From contig SIAN01000006.1 in assembly GCA_009691715.1 (NCBI GenBank), positions 62,001 through 126,000 of the forward strand: DNA of 64,000 bases, in the 5' to 3' direction. The stretch comes from Planctomycetota bacterium (GTDB taxonomy: Bacteria; Planctomycetota; B15-G4; SIAN01). A model generated the notes under the pieces. That model ran no database searches. It saw nothing but the letters and a program-made list of their open reading frames with translations, and was not told where the DNA came from. Shown piece after piece: positions 9,181 to 18,261 of this stretch. Made by a program: the position numbers and the translations under genes. Each line of letters opens with the position of its first letter. The first letter of the stretch is position 1.

Positions 9181-9366
9181 CACCTCTTCCTCCTCGGGAT
9201 CGGTTCGGGCCGGGGACTGTAGCCGGGATCGATTCCGCGGGGAGCAGCGGCGACGCGCTTGGGCCCGGCACCGCATCGCACGGCACCGAACGGCGTAGCG
9301 CTCCGGACCGGCCCACAGCGTGCGCGAGTCGTCCGCTGGCGCCGACTCCGCGCCCAAAACTGACGG

Positions 9367-9398
9367 TTGCCAATTCGAGCGACAAGTTTACATTTGTA
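9367..9398 (+). promoter_or_regulatory. blaI promoter with BlaI/MecI-type operator over the -10 box
   Basis: TTGCCA (9367-9372), a 16-nt spacer, and TACATT (9389-9394) form a sigma70-like promoter. TACATTTGTA (9389-9398) is a perfect TACA-N2-TGTA dyad, the core recognised by BlaI/MecI repressors, and covers the -10. This predicts autorepression of blaI and the M56 gene. The rest of 9181-9518 shows no gene. Confidence 0.7.
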
Positions 9399-9518
9399 GC
9401 CGTTCACCTGCATCCGTAGCCGACTCGGAACCGCACCGCATCGCTGCTCACGGCACCTCCTTGTTCCTCACCCTCGTCTCTGTTTCTCACTGCTCCCCAC
9501 CGCTGCAAGGAACCCACC

Positions 9519-9905
9519 ATGCCCGCTGCCGAACCGGAGTCCCTCTCCCGTGCCGAGATGAAGGTGATGAAGCTGGTCTGGCGGCTGCGCCGCGCGGCCG
9601 GCCGCGAGGTGGTGGCTGCGGCGAGCGAATTCAACTGGCAACCCAGCACGGTGAAGACGCTGCTGCGGCGGCTGGTCGAGAAGGGCCACCTCCACGCGAC
9701 CCGCGTCGGCAACAGCTTCCTCTATGAACCGGTCGAGCAGCCGGTCCCGGCGCTGCGTCGCGCGCTCGATGCGGTCTTCGAGCACGTGCATGACGACCTC
9801 ACCGCGCCGCTGCTCGCCCACCTGGTGAAGAAGAGCCGCCTTTCCGACGACGAGATCGCGGAACTGCGCCGCCTCATCGACGCGAAGAAGGGGCGCAGCC
9901 GATGA
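9519..9905 (+). CDS. blaI: BlaI/MecI family winged-helix repressor
   Basis: 128 aa, start supported by AAGGA 8 nt upstream. The N-terminal half is a winged helix (LSRAEMKVMKLVW, then STVKTLLRRLVEKGHLHATRVGNSFLYEP), diagnostic of the Penicillinase_R (BlaI/MecI/CopY) family. The C-terminal helices should form the dimerisation region and carry the cleavable linker. The stop overlaps the start of the M56 gene (ATGA), the usual blaI-blaR1 arrangement, and a matching operator lies 120 bp upstream. In Planctomycetota these pairs are numerous and usually not linked to a beta-lactamase; the inducer here is unknown. Confidence 0.92.
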   Translation: MPAAEPESLSRAEMKVMKLVWRLRRAAGREVVAAASEFNWQPSTVKTLLRRLVEKGHLHATRVGNSFLYEPVEQPVPALRRALDAVFEHVHDDLTAPLLAHLVKKSRLSDDEIAELRRLIDAKKGRSR

Positions 9906-12226
9906 GCGCGGCGGACCCGTTCGTCGCGATCGCGCTGGCACGCGGGCTCGACGCGCTGCTGGCGCTGCCGCTGGTCGCGGGGTTGTGGTGGCTCACGCGC
10001 CGGCGCGCGACGCCGCACTTCCGCGCGCTCCTGCCGTGGCTCGCGCTGCTGCCGTTGGTAGTGCCGTGGAGCGCGATCGTCCCCGAGCCGCTGCGCGCCT
10101 GGTCGTGGCGCAATTGGGTTGTCGGCGGCGGGCCGCACTTCGCAGCGTCGCCGGCGACACCGCACGACTTGCCGGTCGAGCGCGCCCATAGAGCCATCGG
10201 GGCCGAGCTCGACGAACTGCTCGCCGCGGCGCTGCATGGCGAGCGGACGCAACCCGTGGCACCGATCACCGCGAGCGAAAGCGCCGGCAGTGCCGCGACC
10301 AGCCTCGCTGTACGCGGCCCTTCCTAGCCGCTGGTCGCGTTCATCGCCTGGCTCGCGGTCGTGGCCGCGGCGCTCGCGCAGTGGATCACCCGCTCGCACC
10401 GGTGGCGCCGGCAACTCGCCGACGCCCGACCGCTGCCGATCGACGATCTGCCGCCCGAAACGCGCGCCATCGCGCGCTCCGCCATCGCGCACGGCATCGC
10501 CCTCAAGGAGAGCGACGCGCTGCCGGTGCCGCTCGCATTCGGACTGCTTCATCCGAGCATCGTGCTGCCGTCGGCACTGCGCGCGCGGCTCGACGACTCT
10601 GGCCTGCGCTTCGTCCTGCTGCACGAGCTGGCGCACGTACGTCGCGGCGATCTCTGGACGACGCTGCTGTTGCGCGTGGTCCGGAGCGCCTGGTTCTTCC
10701 ATCCGGCACCGTGGATCGCAGGCCGCGTGATCCTGCGCGAACGCGAGCAGGCGTGCGATGACGCGGCGCTCGCAGACTTCGCGCCGCCGGCGCGCGCCAG
10801 CTGTGCCGAGGCCTTCCTGAAGGTGGTCGAATTCTCGCGCGGCGCCGCGGCCGATCTGGCCGGCGGCGCCGCGTTGGCGAACGAGGTTTCGCAAGTAAGG
10901 AGCCGGATCATGCGCATGGTCGACGAACGAGGCGTGGTGGCCCGCCACCTGTCGAAGAGCGGGGCGCTGCTGATCGGCGGGGCCGCGCTCGCAGTGCTGG
11001 CGTTGCAGCAACCGGCACGCAGCAGCACGGCAGCCCCGCAGGACGCACCTTCGCCGCAAGCGCCGACCGATCCTTTGCTGCCGTCGCACGCGTCGCTGCT
11101 CACGGGCGTATGGCCGACCCGCCATCCGGAACGCGGTGACACGACCGCGAAGCGCACCGCCGCGGCCAAGCAGGCGATCGTCGCCGCAGGTCGCTGGCTC
11201 GCCACCCATCAGGAGCCGACTGGTCATTGGGACGCGGACGGCTTCGATCGGCTCTGCCACGAATGCGATGGCCATGGCGGTCCCGCGAACGACATCGGCG
11301 TGACCAGCCTCGCGACCATGGCGCTGATGGCGGCGGAGACGAACGGCGAGTCGGCGGCCGCCGCCGCGATCGATCGCGCGTCGGCGTTCCTGCTTTCGGT
11401 GCAGGACAAGGGCGATGGCTGCATCGGCGCGAAGTCGGGCCAGCACTTCATGTACGGCCACATGCTCGCGTCGCTGGCGCTCGGCAAGCTCGAAGCGCGC
11501 GCTCGCGATCTGCAGCGCGGGAAGACGCTGCAACAGGCCGTCGACTTCATCCTGCGCGCGCGCAACCCCTACCAGGCGTGGCGCTACTCCGCGAAACCCG
11601 ATGGCGACAACGACTCCTCGGTCACGGCGTTCGCCCTGCTCGCGCTGGCCTGCGCGATGGAGAACGGCGTCGCCGTCGACGCCGCGGCCATTGACGACGG
11701 CTTCAAGTTCACGGTCGAGCTCCGCGATCCAAAATCCGGCCGCACCGGCTACCAGACGCAGGGCAGCCCCTCCGCGCGCTCCATCGAGACCATGGAGTTG
11801 TGGCTCGCCGAGCAGGTCGAGGCGATCACCGCCGCCGTGCTCCACGCGCGCTTCGCCGACGACAAGACCTGCGTGACCGCCGCCGACGCGCAGCAGAGCC
11901 TCGCGCTGGTCGCGATGACGCCGCCGCGCTGGGACCAGAAGTCGGGCACGATCGACTTCTACTACTGGTGGCACGGCACCTGTGCGATGAAGGTCGCTGG
12001 CGGCGATCGCTGGATCGATTGGCGCAAGAACGTCTGGAACGCCCTGCTGCGACAGCCGCAGCAGGAAGGCCATCGCGCCGGCTCGTTCAGCCCGCGGTAC
12101 GACCCCTGGGGCATGAACGGCGGCCGCGTCTACTCGACCGCGATCTGTCTGCTCACGTTGGCCGAGACGGTGGGTGCCCGTTCAGTTTCGGGCCGTGAGC
12201 CCCGCCCATCGGGCGGCGCCAGGTGA
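9902..12226 (+). pseudogene. BlaR1-like M56 peptidase with C-terminal alpha/alpha-toroid domain, interrupted by an amber codon
   Basis: One reading frame of 775 codons with a single internal TAG at 10325-10327 (codon 142). The N-terminal part has two hydrophobic segments; after the TAG comes another membrane helix (PLVAFIAWLAVVAAALAQWI). HELAH at residues 241-245 is the gluzincin zinc site of M56 peptidases. A transmembrane segment near 360 is followed from ~400 by a prenyltransferase/squalene-oxidase-like toroid domain (VTSLATMALMAAETNG, DSSVTAFALLALACAMENG, DFYYWWHGTCAM) in place of the penicillin-binding sensor of classical BlaR1. The role would be transmembrane sensing and cleavage of the adjacent BlaI. 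The TAG lies inside a membrane helix and needs only one base change to restore the protein, so either nonsense mutation or sequence error. Confidence 0.75.
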
Positions 12227-12294
12227 GGCCGCGCCAAGCGCGGCAGAGTCGGTTGAAGTCGCCGCGCGATCCTCGACCGATCAGGAGACAAGGC

Positions 12295-12798
12295 ATGGTC
12301 CCTTCGACGTTGGTCGTGGCAATGCTGATGGCGTCGAGCGCGGCGGCGAACTGCGCGACCCCCGAGACCACCGCGATCGCGCTCACCGCCGCCGAGACCG
12401 GCCACCGCGTGCTCGGCACGATGCACACTTCCGGCGCCGAGCGCACGATCCACCGCATCCTCGGACAGTTCCCGCCCCACCAGCGCAACCACGCGCGCGC
12501 CGTGCTGGCGAACGTGCTGCGTTGCGTCATCTCGCAGCAGATCGTGCCGCGCCTCGGCGGCGATGGCCGCGTGTTGGCGGCCGAGGTCTTGCAGGTCTCG
12601 CCCGCCATCACCAACTTGATCCGCGAGGACCGCTGCCACCAGATCTCGCAGACGATGCAGATGGGGCGCCGCGAGGGCATGGTGCTGATGGACGACGCGC
12701 TGCAGGCGCGGGTCACCGCGCGCACGATCTCGCTCGATCAGGCGCTGATCCACAGCCACGATCCCGAGCGCTTCGCCGTCCCGGCCGGAGGCAAGTGA
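12295..12798 (+). pseudogene. Truncated, re-framed PilT paralogue (C-terminal half only)
   Basis: 167 aa from ATG 12295 with AGGAG seven nt upstream. From PETTAIALTAAETGH onward it matches the C-terminal half of PilT: TMHTSGAERTIHRILGQFPP (His box), LRCVISQQIVPR, NLIREDRCHQISQTMQ and MDDALQ. The nucleotide-binding half with Walker A and B is absent, so it cannot hydrolyse ATP alone. In another frame just upstream the DNA reads GELRDP, the end of the Walker B region, and a CCCCC run at the junction suggests a one-base insertion. Probably the remnant of a tandem pilT duplication; a small regulatory subunit is possible because the ribosome-binding site and frame are intact. It ends 1 nt before pilT. 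Confidence 0.65.
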
Positions 12799-12799
12799 G

Positions 12800-13873
12800 A
12801 TGCTCGACCTCGCCGCCCTCTTCGATCAGGTCACGAAGAGCAACGCCTCCGATCTGCACCTCCGCGTCGGTCTCAAGCCGCGGCTCCGAGTGCATGGCGA
12901 GCGGATCGAGGCGCAGGACTCCCCGGCAGCCACCGACGGCGATCTCGAGGAACTGCTGGTGCAGTCGCTCCACGACCACCACCGCGTGCAGTTCGAGGCG
13001 CAGGGCGAGGTCGATGTCGCCTGCCAAGGCCCGCTCGGCACGCGCTACCGCACCAACTACTTTCGCGACGCGCGCGGCATCGCAGCGAGCTTCCGCCGCA
13101 TCCAAGACCGGGTCCAGTCGATCGCCGAGCTCGGGATGCCGGCCCAAGTCGAGGAGCTGGCGAAGGTGCGCCGTGGGCTGGTGCTGATCACGGGCGCGAC
13201 CGGCTCGGGCAAGAGCTCGACGCTGGCGGCGCTCGTCGACTGGATCAACCGCAACGAGACGCGCCACATCGTCACGCTGGAAGACCCGGTCGAGTTCGTG
13301 CACAAGCCGATCAAGTCGCTGATCCGGCAACGCAACCTCGGCGAGGATGTGCTGGACTTCGCCTCCGGCGTCCGCGACGCGCTGCGCGGCGACGTCGACG
13401 TGCTGCTGGTCGGCGAGCTGCGCGATGTCGAGACGACGCGCGCCGCCCTGTCGGCATCGGAGACCGGGATGCTGGTCTTCGGCACGCTCCACACCAACGA
13501 CGCCGCGCAGACGATCGACCGCTTGATCGACGTCTTCCCCGCCGCCGAGCAGGACCAGGTGCGCACCGTGGTCGCGGAAGCGCTGGCCGCGGTGCTGTCG
13601 CAGACGCTCCTGACGCGCGCGAGCCACCGTGGCCGCGTCGCCGCGACCGAACTGATGGTCGCGACGCCAGCGATCCAGGCGCTGATCCGCGAGGGTCGCA
13701 CGCACGACATCCCGAACTTCATGCAGGGAGGTCGCGACAAGGGCATGTGGCGGATGAACGACTCGATCACCCGCCTGATGAAGGACGGCACGATCAGCCA
13801 GGGCGAGCAGCGGGCCTCGATGCGCGGGACGCCGGTGCTGGACACCCGCAAGCCGCAGCCGAGCGCCACCTGA
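12800..13873 (+). CDS. pilT: Type IV pilus retraction ATPase PilT
   Basis: 357 aa, normal length for PilT. ATG 12800 is preceded by GGAGG within the end of the truncated paralogue. The N-terminal PAS-like domain covers ~1-100. Walker A GATGSGKSS is at 132-140, then the Asp box (VTLEDPVEFVH), Walker B with DVLLVGELRD, and the His box FGTLHTNDAAQTIDR. The C-terminal region RVAATELMVATPAIQALIREG is typical of PilT. It works as a hexamer on the cytoplasmic side of the pilus machine to drive retraction and twitching motility. It fits with the type IV prepilin at the right end of the window, although that gene is far away. Confidence 0.93.
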   Translation: MLDLAALFDQVTKSNASDLHLRVGLKPRLRVHGERIEAQDSPAATDGDLEELLVQSLHDHHRVQFEAQGEVDVACQGPLGTRYRTNYFRDARGIAASFRRIQDRVQSIAELGMPAQVEELAKVRRGLVLITGATGSGKSSTLAALVDWINRNETRHIVTLEDPVEFVHKPIKSLIRQRNLGEDVLDFASGVRDALRGDVDVLLVGELRDVETTRAALSASETGMLVFGTLHTNDAAQTIDRLIDVFPAAEQDQVRTVVAEALAAVLSQTLLTRASHRGRVAATELMVATPAIQALIREGRTHDIPNFMQGGRDKGMWRMNDSITRLMKDGTISQGEQRASMRGTPVLDTRKPQPSAT

Positions 13874-13916
13874 TCCGATCCGCGCTGCCGATAGAATCGC
13901 GCGCCTTCGCCGGTGA

Positions 13917-14093
13917 GCCCGGGTGATTCATGAGCCCCGTAGCGAGGCGACGGGATGTCGGTGCATGACGCGGAGCGAAATCGCGGCTCCGACGACGCGG
14001 GTCCGCAGACCCGCTGAGGAAGGAACGCGGTTTTCCGACAAAGTCATGCGCCGGCAGACCGAGCCGAAGTAGGGGTTCGTGAATCATCCGGGC
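13917..14093 (+). ncRNA. Structured RNA-like element A, in the leader of the HEAT-repeat gene
   Basis: 177 nt closed by a 22-bp terminal stem: GCCCGGGTGATTCATGA... (13917-13938) pairs with ...CGTGAATCATCCGGGC (14072-14093). The three non-Watson-Crick positions all become G-U pairs in plus-strand RNA. Inside, GCATGAC (13963-13969) pairs with GTCATGC (14043-14049), and GCGGGTC (13997-14003) pairs with GACCCGC (14008-14014), the latter flanked by CCGACGA and TGAGGA. Element B at 56990 is homologous. A -10-like TAGAAT lies at 13892-13897, and the element ends 2 nt before the AAGGAG ribosome-binding site of the next gene, so a 5'-UTR position is likely. It matches no RNA class I can name; a MITE-like palindrome is the alternative. 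Confidence 0.65.
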
Positions 14094-14108
14094 GAGAAGG
14101 AGCTCGAG

Positions 14109-15452
14109 ATGGGGCAGCGTCCACGATTCGATCGCGCCCTGCTGGTGCTCGCCGTCGCTGGCAGCCTCGTGGTCGCGCAAGAGGTGCCGCCTGCCGAAGC
14201 ACCACCTGCACCGCCGGCAGCTGTCGCCGACGCGAAACCGCAGGTCAAGTGGCTCGGGCAGTGGAGCGAGGTGCTGCGCCAGGCGCGCGCGGAGAAGCGG
14301 CCCTTGCTGGTGCTCTTCCATGGCGACGGCGACGAAGACGCCGACGCCGCGGCGGCCAAGCTCTGGCACGAGGAGAAGCTGGTCGAGAAGTCGCGCGCCT
14401 TCCTGTGCGTCCTCGCCAGCGCGTCGAAGCACGACGAACTGGAGGACGAGGCGGGTGCCCGACACTGCAAGCGCTGGGGCGCGGGGATCTGCGTCGATCA
14501 TCAGCAGGCGCTGCCGGCGGCGGCGGGCGAGCTGATCGGCGGCGCCGAGCCGTTGCTCCCGCAGTTGGTGATCTGCACCGGTGAAGGGCGCGTGCTCGCG
14601 CGGCGCGCATTCGCGCTGAAGGAGCCTGAGCTGCTGAAGCTGATGGACCAGGCGCTCCGCGTCGTCGGCGTGCCGGGCGGCGCGGGACCGGCCGATCCGA
14701 AGGCGGACGCCGCGCGAACCGCCGAGGCGCTCGCCGATGCGAAGAAGGCGCGTTCTGGGCGAAAGACGGAGACGTTGAAGCCGGCGCTCGAGCTCGGCGG
14801 CGAGGCGGCGCGGGCGGCGCTGCTCGACTACGCGCGGAAGGGCGACGACGATGCGACGCGCGTCGCGGTGATCGAGGCGCTGGCCGCGCGCGGCGACTAC
14901 CTGGTGCTCGAAGCGCTGCAGAAGCTCGCCAAGGAGAAGCAGGAAATCATCGCGCTGGCAGCCATCGACGCGCTCGGGACGCTGCGGCTGCCCGAAGCGA
15001 AGGACGAGCTGAAGAAGGCGCTCGCCGGCTTCACCGGCAATGACCAGGGCCGCGTGCTGCGCGCGCTCGCCGCCTGCGGACCGGCCGACGCCAGCGTCCA
15101 CGAACTGCTGGTGAAGAAGGTGAAGGGCACCGACCAGAACATCCGCGCCCACGCGCTCATCGCGATGAGCTCGATGAAGCCGACGCCCGATCTCGAGGCG
15201 CTGCTGAAGAAGGCGATCTTCGATCGGCTCACCGTCGCCCGCGCCTGCGCGATCTACGCCGCCGGCAAGGGGCGCTACGAGGCGTGTCGCGAGGAGCTCG
15301 CCAAGCAGGCGGCCGGCGAGACGCATGTCGACCTGAAGGAACTCGCCGGGACCGCGCTCGCCCACCTCGATCACGAGAAGGACGACCCGAAGTGCTGCGA
15401 CCTCGACGCCAGCCTGTCGAACTTCGTCCAGCTCGGAGATTCGCGCAGGTAG
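14109..15452 (+). CDS. Exported thioredoxin-fold / HEAT-repeat protein
   Basis: 447 aa from ATG 14109, which has AAGGAG upstream and starts a signal peptide (MGQRPRFDRALLVLAVAGSLVVAQ). An ATG at 14079 would lie inside structured element A. Residues ~45-190 resemble a thioredoxin-like fold (EKRPLLVLFHGDGDEDA..., LPQLVICTGEGRVLARR) without a CXXC pair, so no redox activity is expected. Residues ~220-430 are HEAT-like helical repeats (ATRVAVIEALAARGDYLVLEALQ, EIIALAAIDALGTLRLPEAK). Probably a periplasmic scaffold protein; the partner is unknown. TAG stop. Confidence 0.75.
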   Translation: MGQRPRFDRALLVLAVAGSLVVAQEVPPAEAPPAPPAAVADAKPQVKWLGQWSEVLRQARAEKRPLLVLFHGDGDEDADAAAAKLWHEEKLVEKSRAFLCVLASASKHDELEDEAGARHCKRWGAGICVDHQQALPAAAGELIGGAEPLLPQLVICTGEGRVLARRAFALKEPELLKLMDQALRVVGVPGGAGPADPKADAARTAEALADAKKARSGRKTETLKPALELGGEAARAALLDYARKGDDDATRVAVIEALAARGDYLVLEALQKLAKEKQEIIALAAIDALGTLRLPEAKDELKKALAGFTGNDQGRVLRALAACGPADASVHELLVKKVKGTDQNIRAHALIAMSSMKPTPDLEALLKKAIFDRLTVARACAIYAAGKGRYEACREELAKQAAGETHVDLKELAGTALAHLDHEKDDPKCCDLDASLSNFVQLGDSRR

Positions 15453-15522
15453 GGGGAGCGCCGAGCGGGCGGCTTCGCCAAGATGGCGCGACCGGCCATT
15501 CGCCGGCAGGAGCGCTCGACCG

Positions 15523-16317
15523 ATGGTGAAGAAGGCAGCGACGACGACCGCGATGAAGCCTTTGACGAAGCCCGCAACGAACCCGGCGTCGAAGCCGGTC
15601 GACGTGAAGCGCCTGCTCGCGCAGCTCGAGTCGTGGGGCAGCGAGGGGGCGCGGCGGATCTACATGCTGCAGGGCGCGACGGGCGCGTGCTTCGGCGTGC
15701 CGCTCGGGAAGTTGCGGCCGCTGGCGAAGCAGCTGAAGCGCGACCACGCGCTCGGGCTCGCTCTGTGGGCCAGCGGCAACGTCGACGCGCAGGTGCTGGC
15801 GACGATGGTGCTCGACCCGGACCGGCTGTCGACGGCCGATGGCGAGCGGATGGTCAAGGCGTGCACCTGGTTCCGTGTCGTCGACGAGCTGGTGAACAAC
15901 CTGCTGCATGCGACGCCGCATGCCGAATCGCTGCGCGTCAAGTGGATGAAGTCGAAGTTCGAGCTGGTCGGTCGCGCCGGCTGGAGCCTCATGTGCGCGC
16001 GATTGGCGCGTGAGGCCGAGGGCGCGGCGGACGGCGCGGCAGACGGCGCGGCGGACGGCGCGGCCGACGCGAAGATCGATCTCGACGCCTTGCTCGCCAC
16101 GATTGCCGCCGAAATCCTCGCTGCGCCGTTGCGCAAGCAGGAGGTGATGAACCGCGTGATCGTGGAGATCGCCACGCGGTTTCCGGCGCGGACGAAGGAG
16201 TGCGTTGCGCTCGGAGAAAAGCTCGGCCGCTTCGACAAGCGCCCGGTCCCGAAGGGCTGCGTGGCGAGCTACGCGCCGGAGTGGATCGCGTCGGTGCTGG
16301 CGCGCCCGCACAGCTGA
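15523..16317 (+). CDS. DNA alkylation repeat (AlkD-like) protein
   Basis: 264 aa. After a Lys/Thr/Ala-rich N-terminal tail (1-28) it follows the AlkD/DNA_alkylation fold: YMLQGATGACFGVPLGKLRPLAKQL, then LALWASGNVDAQVLATMVLD and WFRVVDELVNNLLHATP. The C-terminus (RFDKRPVPKGCVASYAPEWI) matches AlkD-like proteins of bacterial genomes. AlkD-type proteins are HEAT-repeat DNA glycosylases that remove cationic alkylated purines; many homologues lack shown activity. An acidic GAAD repeat splits the helical array at ~167-182. The gene stands alone and cytoplasmic. Confidence 0.8.
   Translation: MVKKAATTTAMKPLTKPATNPASKPVDVKRLLAQLESWGSEGARRIYMLQGATGACFGVPLGKLRPLAKQLKRDHALGLALWASGNVDAQVLATMVLDPDRLSTADGERMVKACTWFRVVDELVNNLLHATPHAESLRVKWMKSKFELVGRAGWSLMCARLAREAEGAADGAADGAADGAADAKIDLDALLATIAAEILAAPLRKQEVMNRVIVEIATRFPARTKECVALGEKLGRFDKRPVPKGCVASYAPEWIASVLARPHS
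16021..16068 (+). repeat. Four 12-bp in-frame tandem repeats in the AlkD-like gene
   Basis: GGCGCGGCGGAC repeats four times with one or two changes, encoding GAADGAADGAADGAAD. It sits in a loop between helical repeats, so copy number could vary without breaking the fold. Confidence 0.85.
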
Positions 16318-16359
16318 TCGCGCGATCCGGCAATTCAGTTCGGGAGCGGACCGCCGGTT

Positions 16360-18261
16360 TCAATCCGGCGAGATCCAGGTGACGTCGTTCACGTCGGGCG
16401 CGACAGGTGGCGGCGCGAACTGCGCAAACTCGGGTGATTCCACCGTCGCCGAATAGGCGCACGGCTCGAGACCGAGGAATTCGGACGAGCCGTCCGCGCC
16501 GGAGACGGTTTCGATCTCCTCGGTCCCTTCGGCGGTCAACGTGATGCGCGCGGCGACCCACGGCGCGCCCTCGGCGGAGAGCAGGCGGCCTCCGAGCCGG
16601 CGACCGGTGCCGATGACGATGGCACCGATCGACTGAATCCCCGATCCGAGCGTGAACGGCACGGCTCGCGGGCCGATGCCGGTCGCGCTAGCACGTAGCA
16701 CCTTCGCGTCGCCGGGCTCTCCAAACACGACGATGAGGAAGCGTCCGGCGGAGTCGACGCTCGCATTGCGCCGGAAAAAATGTCCGACCCTCTGGAGTTC
16801 GTCGTCGCAACCGGCGACGGCGGTGGCGATCGGGGCTCCCTGTTCGTCGACGACGCGCCCGCCGACCAGCGTCCCGTTGAACCGCACGATTCCGATGTCG
16901 AGCGTTTTGCCGCGCGCGACCAGATGACGCGCCTCCTGCAAGCTCACGCTGATGTCGGCAACCGCGATCTGGATCTGGCACTCCTCCATCACGCAGGGCC
17001 CGATCGTGAACCGACCGTCGGAGCCGACCGGCACCTCGTAGACGGCCGCCTTCACTTCCTCCTGCTCGCCACCGCGACAGTCGGCACGCAGCTTCAAGCC
17101 GTATTCGGCGAGCGCCGGAAACCCGTCGAGCTGCCCGACAATCGTCGATGGCTCGGCGAGGTCGATCCGCCCGAGGTCAATCGGCGGCGAATCAGGCGGG
17201 ATCGGCAACACCAAGCTGGCGAGCCGGACACCGCCTGCTTCAAGCATGAGCGTCCAGTGCGAGAACTCCGCCAGCGAGAGTTCGAAGCGGCCATCCGCCG
17301 CTGGAATCGCGGCCACCGCGCGATCGGCGTGCGCTACCACGCGAAGCTCGGCACCGGCAGGAACGCCGTGCGGCGGCCACGGCGAAAACCAGCCGCGCAC
17401 CGCAATGCGGCGGCGCAGTTCGAGCGTGACGACACGCTCCTCGCCATTGCCGGGCCCTGGGAATCCTCGGAAGATCACGTTGTCGTCACTCGCCGTCTGC
17501 GCACGCACTCCGACATCCACGAGCGGAGGCAGTTGGTCGAAACGAAACGTGCCATCCGTCGCCGTGCGGGTCGTGAGGATCGAAGGGGCGCGCACGATCT
17601 CATCGCCGCGGCCGGGCCACAGTCCGCCAGCGTCCACGCGCAGTTCGACCTCGGCATCGCTGATCGGGAGCCGACTGCGCCACCCGATCGCGCGACCAAC
17701 GATCGACCCGCCTGCGACGAGCTGCAAGTCGAGGCGCCGGGCCGGGCCTCTCACCCCTTCGACGGCGACACCCACACCGTCGATTCGCGCCGACAGCAGG
17801 AAGAGGCCGTGGACAACGGCGTGTTGAACTTCGATCGCATAGGCGCCGCCGCTGTCGCTCACCGTCGATGGGTTTCCGTTCACGAACAGCGGCGCGTTCG
17901 CGCACGGCGTCCCGTCCAGCGCCAGCACGAGTCCGACGAACCGCGCGCGGCCAAGCCGCGCCAGCTCGCGCATCTCCGCCGGATCGAGCGGCGTTGCGAG
18001 CAGCGACGCGGTCTCGATCGTGCGCGTTGCGCCGCCAAGACCGGCACCGGCACCTGCTCCAGCACCGTTCGCTCCGGCATCGCCCGAAGGCGACGGCTGC
18101 GCTTCGATCGCGGCCGCGCGGTCCGCCCCGAGTGGACGCAACTGCGGAGTCCTCGACCCTTCGCCTTGCCGCGTCCACGTCCAGGCGCCCGCGACAACGA
18201 CCGCGAACAGTGCGAGCACACTCACCCATCGACACGCACCTGAGAGTGCCTTCGCTGTCAC
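16360..18261 (-). CDS. Large surface/periplasmic protein with carboxypeptidase-regulatory-like domains (paralogue 1)
   Basis: 633 aa from a GTG at 18261 that overlaps the upstream paralogue's stop by 4 nt (GTGA). A single N-terminal membrane anchor or signal (VSVLALFAVVVAGAWTW) is followed by repeated beta-sandwich segments of the CarboxypepD_reg type: FVGLVLALDGTPCANAPLFVNG, GGSIVGRAIGWRSRLPISDAEVELR, LVGGRVVDEQGAPIATAVAGCDDE, LGGRLLSAEGAPWVAARITLTAEGTE. These domains are non-catalytic and common in large Planctomycetota surface proteins. It forms a two-gene leftward operon with its paralogue; the function is unknown, probably adhesion or structure. Confidence 0.75.
   Translation of the reverse strand: MTAKALSGACRWVSVLALFAVVVAGAWTWTRQGEGSRTPQLRPLGADRAAAIEAQPSPSGDAGANGAGAGAGAGLGGATRTIETASLLATPLDPAEMRELARLGRARFVGLVLALDGTPCANAPLFVNGNPSTVSDSGGAYAIEVQHAVVHGLFLLSARIDGVGVAVEGVRGPARRLDLQLVAGGSIVGRAIGWRSRLPISDAEVELRVDAGGLWPGRGDEIVRAPSILTTRTATDGTFRFDQLPPLVDVGVRAQTASDDNVIFRGFPGPGNGEERVVTLELRRRIAVRGWFSPWPPHGVPAGAELRVVAHADRAVAAIPAADGRFELSLAEFSHWTLMLEAGGVRLASLVLPIPPDSPPIDLGRIDLAEPSTIVGQLDGFPALAEYGLKLRADCRGGEQEEVKAAVYEVPVGSDGRFTIGPCVMEECQIQIAVADISVSLQEARHLVARGKTLDIGIVRFNGTLVGGRVVDEQGAPIATAVAGCDDELQRVGHFFRRNASVDSAGRFLIVVFGEPGDAKVLRASATGIGPRAVPFTLGSGIQSIGAIVIGTGRRLGGRLLSAEGAPWVAARITLTAEGTEEIETVSGADGSSEFLGLEPCAYSATVESPEFAQFAPPPVAPDVNDVTWISPD

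Noticed and set aside
6487..9222. A 911-codon plus-strand frame opposite the exonuclease and redoxin-M28 genes
   Set aside because: Same shadow effect; Arg-rich, no motifs, and it spans two well-supported minus-strand genes.
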